DNA from: Deltaproteobacteria bacterium
GTDB lineage: Bacteria > Desulfobacterota > Desulfuromonadia > Geobacterales > Pseudopelobacteraceae
Reading direction: 5' to 3'
DNA length: 39,920 bases
Assembly (NCBI GenBank): GCA_021850095.1
Contig: JAJZRX010000023.1
Span: 1 to 39,920 of the forward strand
Part shown: in pieces, positions 25,510 to 34,100 of the stretch
Numbering within the stretch: the first letter of the stretch is position 1
Layout of the letters: each line of letters opens with the position of its first letter
Position numbers and translations under genes: made by a program
Notes under the pieces: generated by a model
What the model was told of the DNA's origin: nothing
The model's input: only the letters and a program-made list of their open reading frames with translations
The model's database searches: none

Positions 25510-26310
25510 TCAGTTGTCAGTTATCCAGCTCCAGCACATCCATTCCACGTCGTTGTCGCGCCAGCGTGAATAACCGCCGAAATTCTGCCATTTGACATGG
25601 TCGCGCCGATAATTGCAGTCGGCCTCCGAATTATGTGCGGATGTTCTGGAGCTGCCGCTGGCCAGCACCGCCACATCCTGATCTTCCCACCAATCGCCGT
25701 TGCCGTCGAACCAGGCCCATTTGACCGTTTTACCGTCCTGCAGATCGTCGGCAAAATCCTCACCGGTTTCATCGGTGGTGAGGCTGTCGTAGAGTTTGTC
25801 ATGGCTACCGGTCGCCATGATCAGGCCGCCCCGGAAGGTGTTGGCCCAACGGCCGATAATCCCGTCCCGCTTGAGTGTCGAGCAGGCATACTGGGCAAAA
25901 AAGGCTGCCCCGGTCGATTCGTCGCCAAGACGCCAGCTGTCAGTATTGGTGCGGGCGCGCACATTCTGATCCCACATCACCAGGCGAGCATCGGTGGCAT
26001 CAGTGCCGCCATGGGTGCTGACATAGAAGAGATGGACATTGTCAGGTCCGGCGCCGCAATCGTCGCAGGTGGAAAAGGCGCTGCGGGCGCCATGCAGGTT
26101 GTAGTAGAAGGCCTTCGTGTCGGTGTCGTCGAGTTCATTGTTAAACCATGAACAGCGGCGCCACACATAGGAAAGGTTGGTTTGCCAGCTGTTCTGAAAA
26201 TCCTGCTGGCAACGCGTGCCGAAGCGCGCAGCCTGTGTATCATCGGCTTCATAAAGTACGGCACAGACAGCCAGCACAACGGCTAGAAAAAACGAAAATC
26301 GGGTTTTCAT
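25510..26310 (-). CDS. Secreted DUF6345 protein with caspase-like His/Cys pair
   Basis: This 266-residue protein has a signal peptide (residues ~1-28, AQAARFG-type end) and a mature domain I assign to DUF6345. Two motifs stand out: LFYVSTHGG, with His100-Gly101, and FFAQYACST, with Cys143. A hydrophobic strand ending in His-Gly and a second ending in Ala-Cys ~43 residues later is the layout of clan CD peptidases (caspases, legumain, gingipain). I infer a caspase/gingipain-like fold and possibly protease activity, which is not established for this family. Several cysteine pairs (such as CDDC) suggest disulfides. I use the ATG at 26310 with AGGAGG upstream. It sits in an operon with a papain-family protease. 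Confidence 0.7.
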   Translation of the reverse strand: MKTRFSFFLAVVLAVCAVLYEADDTQAARFGTRCQQDFQNSWQTNLSYVWRRCSWFNNELDDTDTKAFYYNLHGARSAFSTCDDCGAGPDNVHLFYVSTHGGTDATDARLVMWDQNVRARTNTDSWRLGDESTGAAFFAQYACSTLKRDGIIGRWANTFRGGLIMATGSHDKLYDSLTTDETGEDFADDLQDGKTVKWAWFDGNGDWWEDQDVAVLASGSSRTSAHNSEADCNYRRDHVKWQNFGGYSRWRDNDVEWMCWSWITDN

Positions 26311-26374
26311 AGTTAACCTCCTCTGGGTGTCACTCGTAAAAACCGGTTTAGAGGGAGACTGGTCGCCAGTCAAC

Positions 26375-26683
26375 CTACTCCCCCTCCCCCACCGGCTCGG
26401 TCGATCCGGTCCCCAGGAAGCCCCGGCCCTGGGCAAAGTAGACATTGATCGGTTTCTCGTTTCGCAGCACATCCAGTACGCTCGGGAACATCGCCGACGG
26501 CATATGCATCAGGATCGTCCCGCCGGCATTGGAATCAGCCTCGAAAAACATTCCGGGATCATTGAAGCGTACATAGGCAATGACCTTGTTTGCCGCGTCA
26601 TACAGGGCGATCTGCGCCCGATTGGTCTGATAACCGTCCGGTCCTCCGTAAAACAGGATGTGGTAGTTTTTGACTTCTGCCAT
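26375..26683 (-). CDS. Small hypothetical protein, first gene of the peptidase operon
   Basis: This 102-residue soluble protein has no signal peptide. It is strand-rich (YHILFYGGPDGY, AQIALYDAANKVIAYVRF, PINVYFAQGRGFLGTG) and ends in an acidic Gly-rich tail. I do not recognise the family. AAGGAGG is well placed before the ATG. It leads a run of five minus-strand genes (64-, 33-, 68- and 80-base gaps) that ends with the papain-like peptidase, and a promoter with an inverted-repeat operator lies upstream. A regulatory or chaperone role is possible, but nothing in the sequence shows it. Confidence 0.65.
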   Translation of the reverse strand: MAEVKNYHILFYGGPDGYQTNRAQIALYDAANKVIAYVRFNDPGMFFEADSNAGGTILMHMPSAMFPSVLDVLRNEKPINVYFAQGRGFLGTGSTEPVGEGE

Positions 26684-26762
26684 GGTGTGCCTCCTTTGGG
26701 TGGTTACGCGGTTGTTGGACCGCCTGCTGAAAGGTTATCGGCCTGAATCATAAAGATAACTC

Positions 26763-26807
26763 TTTAGAATTTTTGCATATATAGCGAGAATTCTAAACGC
26801 ATGCCAA
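26763..26807 (-). promoter_or_regulatory. Promoter with 9-bp inverted repeat, peptidase operon
   Basis: On the minus strand TTGGCA (26807-26802) and TATATA (26783-26778) are spaced by 18 bases. TTTAGAATT at 26763-26771 is repeated exactly in inverted form at 26789-26797, so one arm lies in the promoter spacer and the other next to the expected start site. This suggests repressor control of the operon starting at 26683. The rest of the 237-bp gap between 26683 and 26921 is AT-rich and shows no further gene. Confidence 0.45.
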
Positions 26808-26920
26808 TAAATTAGCAATATGTAATTTATATTTTTGTTTTAACATAACTCTTGCCATTTCCGGGATACGGTTGTATGTATACAGTATTCAAAATCAATA
26901 CACGGCCAAAGGAGAAAAAA

Positions 26921-27187
26921 ATGTTTGAATCTGCCCTCATTTCCGGTCTTTTTACTCTCGTTGTACTCGTTGCGTTCATGATAGCCTGCCCGGTGCTTTG
27001 CTTGTTGTTTTCCATCTTCTCCGACAGCATCAATCTTGGCGGCGCATTTGAAAAAATAGGCATCGCGTTCGTAAATCTGATTTTCATTCCCTTTGTACTA
27101 CTCTTCAAAATTGTCGATGCGATTACATCACCCTTCATCGAACCCACCATGAAACACGCCATTGACAACAGAAACAGCTTGAGATAG
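26921..27187 (+). CDS. Small two-helix membrane protein
   Basis: This 88-residue protein has two hydrophobic segments (residues ~7-33 and ~47-68) and short polar ends. I do not recognise it. I use the ATG at 26921, which has AAGGAG seven bases upstream, instead of an in-frame start 69 bases earlier. It is divergent from the peptidase operon and convergent with the toxin operon, so it stands alone between them. A small membrane protein beside a toxin operon could be an immunity protein or antiholin-like factor, but the opposite transcription gives no support for a functional link. Confidence 0.6.
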   Translation: MFESALISGLFTLVVLVAFMIACPVLCLLFSIFSDSINLGGAFEKIGIAFVNLIFIPFVLLFKIVDAITSPFIEPTMKHAIDNRNSLR

Positions 27188-27235
27188 TGGCCGACTGGAG
27201 AATACGACTGTAAATTGCAGCTTTACAGGTTCAAT

Positions 27236-27270
27236 AAAACGGGGCGAAGCAGATAATCTGCTTCGCCCCG
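27236..27270. terminator. Bidirectional terminator downstream of the toxin operon
   Basis: CGGGGCGAAGCAGA at 27240-27253 pairs perfectly with 27257-27270 around a 3-base loop. On the minus strand the stem is followed by TTTTATT and would end the toxin operon. On the plus strand it is followed by ATGTTTTG and would serve the small membrane protein. The 149 bases from 27271 to 27419 contain no evident gene. Confidence 0.85.
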
Positions 27271-27419
27271 ATGTTTTGCAAACCAGCCGGTTTCCTGCCC
27301 CGCTTTCCGTTACTATCCCGACATCGCATGATGCGGAAAGATGCCGTTTTATGTATCAATCAGGCCATAACAGTTCTTAAGATCAGCACATGACATTCCT
27401 GCCTCCATGGTTTACCCGG

Positions 27420-28145
27420 CTATTTTTTTATTTCCGGAGAATTCGGGTTTTCTGAACGCGCCTTGATGATCCAGTGTACGCTGACGTTTTTGGGACGTGT
27501 TTCCTTGGAAAGCTTCGGCTCACCATGAATATTGTCATTCGTTGCCGCGCCTACGGATGCTCCGCCTCCCACCGCCGTTATGTGCCTGCCAATTCCCGCT
27601 CTCGTCCCGTCGTTTCCGACCCAGGCGTTTGTGGTGTGAAAGTGTCCCTGGAATGCGTCCTCCTGTATGGATCCAACATTGTCCCCCACGTTCCCCCCGG
27701 GTACGCCGGCGGTGCGGCTCTTGGCATCCGGGTCCATTCCCGTTCCACTGTCCGTGCCCCTGACAAAGCGTCCGCGCAGGTCGGGTACATTGAACGTGCC
27801 TTTATCCTTGTCTCCACCAAAGGCCGTACCGATTACACGATAAAGCTCCATATATCCGTTTTTGTCATCGGATGAATAGGGTGCACCATTGCAAGGGAGC
27901 CATCCCTGACTGATCAGGTTATCCTTCACCTTGCCGTCATTCAGATCGCCGCCATAGGCCATGATCGTCCCGACCGGCACCGAAACCATCAGGTTGATCT
28001 TCTGCCTCAATTCTTTCAGCTCCCTATCGAGCCTGTCAACCGTATCCTCGGCCAGCGCAACAGCGCCCGTCAGACAGATCAGGGAGCAGACAGCTGCAAC
28101 GATAGATAATTGTCTGAAGTTGATATGATGCGCTTTCGGATTCAT
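27420..28145 (-). CDS. Exported phage tail-collar domain protein
   Basis: This 241-residue protein has a signal peptide (residues ~1-32, ending VALAED), a short heptad coiled coil (VDRLDRELKELRQKINLMV) and a tail-collar domain. The domain is seen in VPVGTIMAYGGDL, GWLPCNGAPY, FNVPDLRGRFVRGTD and HFHTTNAWVGNDG. Collar domains form trimeric ends of phage tail fibres; with a signal peptide this one would be secreted or periplasmic and probably trimeric. No other phage gene is in the window. It is the last gene of the toxin operon, 22 bases after tcA, with AAGGAG before the ATG. A role in target or cell-surface binding is inferred. Confidence 0.85.
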   Translation of the reverse strand: MNPKAHHINFRQLSIVAAVCSLICLTGAVALAEDTVDRLDRELKELRQKINLMVSVPVGTIMAYGGDLNDGKVKDNLISQGWLPCNGAPYSSDDKNGYMELYRVIGTAFGGDKDKGTFNVPDLRGRFVRGTDSGTGMDPDAKSRTAGVPGGNVGDNVGSIQEDAFQGHFHTTNAWVGNDGTRAGIGRHITAVGGGASVGAATNDNIHGEPKLSKETRPKNVSVHWIIKARSENPNSPEIKK

Positions 28146-28167
28146 AGCGGACTCCTTTTCAGTTTAA

Positions 28168-31100
28168 TTACTTCGTTTTGGATTGCCTGAGGCACTTCAG
28201 CACGGCATCCTTCAGCGCACTGCCGCCTTCACGGGCGGTGTAACTCATACGGAGTACGACATCGTCGAGGGTGACAGGTGCTGCAGTGCACTCCTTGTCG
28301 TTCGGTATTTCGATTTTCCACCTGCTGATCGCCCCGGCCCCCTCGAACGGCAGGTAGCGCTCATCGTTAAAATCGAGCACGAACAGGCCGCTATCATCTC
28401 TGCCGCTGCTGGTAACGATCGACTGGAGCGCGCCGATCTCGTCTCTGAAACGTGTGTCCGGCTCCTTCCGGGCATAGCCGCCAGCCGTTACGTTGTTCAT
28501 CCGGACGCTGTTATTGAGCAGCGTCAGGGTGCAACTGACATTCAACGGCCTCGCATCGCCCGCGAACCGGACAGTCAGGCTAACCGACTTGATGCGGCGC
28601 AGGTAATGGCCGGGATAGTCCTGATCAAAAAGCGTCTCGGGCAGATCAAAGGTACACTCGCCCTTCTCGATCAAGCTCCCTAATGCGTCGTCATGCAATG
28701 TTTTCAGCGAGATCTGCCTGGTGATCTCATAGCATCTCCGGTTCTGGTCGAGATAGGCCTTCTCCATGCGCCTCAGGTCGAAATACAACTGTTCGCCGGC
28801 CAGCAAGCCCTTCTTCAGGCTGTCCCAGTAGCCAAAACGGATGTAGCTGGTGTCGCTGTCGCCAAGTTCATAACGGAATGCCTGCTCGGCGCGCTTGGCC
28901 AAGTCGTACGCCATCTGGTAGGTCTGAAAATACAGGGTGGAGAGCTGTGACACACGCCAGCTATAAAGCTCCATGCTGGTAAACCGGCTGCGCATATAAG
29001 CATCTATCTGCTCGGCGTTCTCGGCCGCCTTTTCGATCTTCTTCTTTTTCAGTTCTGCGATTTCCACGCGGACGCTTGCGGCGCCGAGTTTCTTCTCCAG
29101 CCGTTTCTTGTCTGCTTCAGCTTCTGATTTCTTGTTTACAGTATCCGTAATCTCCTGCTGTATCGCCTGATACGCTTTATACATCTCATAACCTGCCTCA
29201 ACTATCTTTCCCGCTGTCTCGAAGGCTTTCCCCCAAAAACTCGAAGTATCCTTCATCTGTCCTCCGCCGGTCACCATGAGGGCAACCGGGGATGACATCG
29301 CTCCGGCACCACCCGTGATTACCGTCGGGAAAGAATTGGTCGCTGCGCCGGTCGTATACATGCATTGGGCGAGCGTCAGCATTTCCACCGATTTTCCCGA
29401 TGCGGCCTGCACAACCCCCATCGACTTTTCTTGAGCGTCAGCCCTACTTTTTTCATACTCCTCCCGTTTTTTTTCTTTTGCTTTGTCCGTTGAATCCCGT
29501 GCCTCACCGCCCGCCTTATAGGCCGCCATTCCAGGCTTGACTGCCGGCTGGACTACTTTGGCACCCCAGGTGACAACATTTCCGACAGAAACTTTTTTCA
29601 ATTTATCGATAGTTGAATTCAGGCTTTCAATCCGGCCTTCGATTTTGTGTTTTTCTTCCTCCAAATCCGCAACATTCTGGTTCGCCTCCTCGATCAACTT
29701 CTGGCCAAGCGCCTGTTGCAGATCAAAGGAGATCTGGCGCATGCGCAACTGCTCCAGCCCTTCCGCGTCCTTTTTTTCCAGCGCCGCAAGAAAACTAGCC
29801 CCGAGCGCCTTGACGTCGTTGCAGAGCTCGATGGCCTTGCCCAGCATGACCCTGAAGCGATAGTGCGGCAACGGCGCAGTTACGTCTCGCAGGGCACTGC
29901 TGATGTCGACGCCGGCAGCAGCGGCACGCACCAACAGGCCGGGCTCGATCGGCGGTTCGAACAGCGCCAGTTGCCGCTCGACCCCCTCTATGTTCTGGCA
30001 ATGACGGATCTTGAACAGACGATCATCAACCAGATCCCAGTACGCCAGCAGCTTGTCATTGTTCGGGGCACAGAAGTAAGGCAGTTTTAATGTCGCGTCA
30101 GGAACCGCATCACTCTTGTGTTGCAAGGCCGGATCGCTTTCCGGCCGGGTGAGTGGCAGCAGATCTTCAAGCTGAATGAATGGATCGCAATACGTGCCTT
30201 TCAGGTCCTGCAGCTCCTCGAAACTCTGGTTTGCTTGATCTCCGGAACCGGCGAGGCTCAACGGCCGCTTTCCGAGGATCTCGGCGGCCAGCACGTAGAG
30301 CTGCGTCGCCTCGTTGATCGATTCGATGGTGTCCTGGCGGAAGAGCTGGTCGCCCCAGGCGATCAGGTTATCGATGTACTTCATCACCACCGTTTTCTGG
30401 TAGGCGCTGATGCGGAAGCGGGCGATAACATGTGGATCGAAGGGAGAGCTTCGCCACTGCTCGACCTGATTTTTGAGATCCTTTTTCTTACTATTCAGGT
30501 TTTCGTTCGTCCCGCAATAGGATGCCAACTCCAGGAGCTCAACGACCGGCGGGTACTTCGCTTCTTCAAAGAACTTCCCGACTTTCCAGTAGCGTTGCGG
30601 TGCCGCTTCCGCTGACAGGTCGGTGGGGTCAAAGATGTGGTGGAACCATGCCTGCGCCTCCTCGAAGCGCTGGTTCTTGCTCAGCCGGTCGGCCAGCAGC
30701 AGCGGCGCGTGAAAGAACAGCTCCCAGTTGTAGTGCGAATAGGCCCCGCCCAGCGAAAAATCGACCGTGCCTTCGGGTAGTTTTGTCCCGTACTGCTGGG
30801 AAGCATCCTGCTGGACAAGCAGCGTATCATCCTCTTCCTTAACAGCGCAGCTGAACTCGCCAGCCGTGATTTGCCATGCCTGATCCTTTTGATTCACCTC
30901 CATAGTGTCCATTGTGGACCAGCCACGGTCGTTCAAGACCGCCTGTTTGTGTGGAGCGGTAAAATTCTTCTTTACCTCGCCAATCTGCCCTTTCTCGAAA
31001 AAGGTCTTCTCCTCGCTATTCAGCCTGAACAGTACGGTCTCGCGGCTGCGCTCCTGTTCTTTCAACTGCAGCAGCCCTTGCAGCCCATAACGATTGAGGC

Positions 31101-34100
31101 GCCTCACGAAATCACCGGCCGCCGGGTGGTAGAAATTCTCAAATCCAGCTCCGCTCGAATCGGCCGTAATCAGTAACGTTCGGTCGTCATCCTGATAGAT
31201 GAACAGAGCCTGGGACGGCAACACAGGCAACTGGGGAGGACAGATGAGTCGGACGCCACGGGGGATGTGCCTGGAGTCCCCGGACTCTGCTGATACCAGC
31301 TTACTGGGTGTCTTTTGCAGAAGGGTCAACCCGTTCTTGAGTACAAGAGGATTGCCGGCATTATCAGGAACAATCGCCATTCCTTCGTAATGAAAGGCGT
31401 CGCCGAATAGCGAGTTGCCGTCGAATGGTGTGGCAGTGACTGAAACCTTTCCGGAAAAAGCGTCTACGCGTTCATCGGGCGTGAATCGAAATCCGCCTTG
31501 ATCTGAATAGCTGTACTGGTTCTTGGCCTGCTCCCGGCGCGCGCAACGAATAGTGACCGATGTGTCGTCGGTTTCCGTTTTGAACGTAAATACTACTTTT
31601 TCGGAGCGCGGTCTTTTTTCTTTCTCATCCAGAGCGGTGGGTTTCGTGTTTCCGGCGACCTGCAGCTTCCCGTCCTTTTGTAGTGATCCTGGAGGAAGAT
31701 CGACCGGCAGCTTTCCGTCCAGGATTTTCTTCGGTGTCCAGATACCCTGCCGATACTGACTGAAGGCGAACCGTAGCTCCCAGTAATCCCAGGTCTGCAC
31801 TGTGCCGATCGCTGTTTTCAGTGGTTTGTCATCCTCAAACCTGAGATCGCCGGCTGTCTGCGCGCAGAATTCCGGCCAGAACAGGTAGAGCCGCTGATCG
31901 AACACCACCGGGATCAGGTGGTCCCCCTCGACACCTGCCTCCAGTTTTTCCCAGGAACTCCACAAGCCATTTTCACGGCGACGGTAGTAATGGACTCTGG
32001 GCACGCTTCGCGTCCTGCCGAACAGATGCAGAACGCCGGTCGCGGGATCGACCGTGATGGCACAGATTTCCAGTCGTGCCAGTTCGTCAAGCCGCTCCAG
32101 GTAACTCCGCAGGGCCCGTTCGGCCGTCGCCGCGGTCAGTTCCCCCTGCAGCAGTTCACTCTCGAAATCGCGGAACAGTGCGGTCTTGTCCTTGCGCAAG
32201 TCGGGCTCAATCCAGTTCTCCGGGTAGAGGAAGATCTTGCGGTTCGCTTCCCATACCCGGTAGTTCTTGAGCGACTGCCACTGTTTCTTGCAAAACTCGG
32301 CTTGACCGCTCGGGATTCGCCGCTCTTCCAGATTCATCAACAGGCGTTGGAAGAAGAGCTGCACGGAGCTGATCGCAAGCTTGGTCCGCGAAGTCATGGT
32401 ACGCGCCCCCATGTCTACATCGATCAGATACTGCTGGTAAAGGGCGTGCGAATCAGTCAGCCCCTTCTTTGCCATGAGATATGCCACCAGGGTGGTGCGC
32501 TGCTTCTCGCGCAGCCCGTCACGCAATGGAGCGGCAAGTTCCAGCCAGCGCTGCTGGTCGTACCTGGCTTTGGCCGCCTGCTTGATGGCGGCAGCCACAT
32601 CTCTTGTCATCTCGGACTGTGCCCACGAAGCGGCTGTGTCGGCAGCGATATCCAGGGTTTTCAGCGTTGTAAGGCACGTCTCGAAGCAACGTAAGGAGCC
32701 GGCAGTCCACTCTTTCAGTGTTCCCTTCTCCAGAAAATTGATGTCACGAGCGTCCCAACCCGTAATTTTGCCGAGTTTGCGGCAAATCGCTTCTTTAGCT
32801 TCGTTACCGCTGGCCTGCTTGAGTTCAAGCAGCATCTCAACGGCTGGCGTCCCCGCCCGGTCACGAACCGCAAAGAGATCCACCAGCCCCATGATGTTTT
32901 CAAACCCGTTCCCGGCGACCCTGTCGACACGACTTACCGGCAGGGCATTTGGATTCAGAACGCCGGCGAAGCCGTCTTTGGCAAAAAGCCACTGGAGTTC
33001 ACTGCTTTGGATGCCGAAGCGATGGATCAACACGGCCGTCTTGTGAAGCCGCTGGTAGGTCGAAAATTGCGTTTTGAAACGTTCGCATTCGATCTTGCCA
33101 GTACTGGACACAAAATCTTCTTCACGATAGGCAGCAATTGCTTTATTCGCACTGTCTGTGCCCGAGTCCAGAAAATGAGACACAAGCTGGTGCGCTGTTT
33201 CAATCTCCAGGCCAAGCGCCGATGCCAGCAGCCGTATAATCAAGATTTCGCTGTCGAGTTTCAGCTGATCAGCCTCCTGGTCTGGACGGCTGTCGCTACG
33301 GATACCCTTCAGGCCTTCCCTCATCTCGCCGAGCAGCTGGCTGATTCTCACGTCGTCGGGAGCAGCGCCTGTCTGCGGCCTTACCCGGTTGCGAAGCAGG
33401 TAATCCAGTTGCTCAATGCTGAATCCGCTGCCTTCAACCTGCCGCGCCGCCTCGACAAAAGCCATCGCCGCCCTGGTCGGATCCGTCGGATCAATAGCCA
33501 GCGGCACTTCAGGCGTTAAACCGGTCAGTGCGCGCAACGAGAGAAAATCCTCGATAGACAGCTTCAGGGCCCGGCTGATTGAGGCCGCCCGGTAAAGCCG
33601 CGACAGATTTTCAAGATTCAGGCATTCTGTACCCTCGGGCAGGACGTTGGCAAGCAACCGCTCGAAATCGCGCAAACCGATCTGCAGAGCTCCGAATATG
33701 ACCGACGTATTCGCAGGGTCAATAATGCTGACATCCTTATTGAGTGCGTTCCTTTTGGAGTTCAGTTCAAAAGCGGTGATATCGTCACATTGCAGCGATT
33801 TGTTATTGAACAGCCGGTCATAGAGCGACGAACAGCCATCCGCCGCAGGTTGGGTATCGATGTCCGCAAACCAGCTTAACAGTTCATCAAGCGGAATCCT
33901 TAAGCCTTTCTGCAACTCGCTGACGCGCCGCAAACCCAGCAGCAGCGAACCGTCAAACGCCCTGGATTTATCGGAGGTGTAGCCCAGTGCGGTAAGTATC
34001 TTGTCAAATTCTCGGATAGACCACCCGGTTTTCCGCTGCAAGCGCAAGAAACGATGAAATCTGTCAAGTGCCGCTTTGTCCAACGCCGTGATCGTTGCCC

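Noticed and set aside
26827-27168. Minus-strand frame opposite the small two-helix protein
   Set aside because: The plus-strand frame has a good ribosome-binding site and membrane-protein pattern; the minus-strand product is a mirror of hydrophobic codons.
27474-27875. Plus-strand frame opposite the collar gene
   Set aside because: The minus-strand frame has a signal peptide and collar motifs; the plus-strand product is Arg/Ser/Val-rich without a recognisable domain.
27420-28145. Prophage suggested by the tail-collar gene
   Set aside because: No capsid, terminase, integrase or lysis gene is present, and the protein has an export signal.
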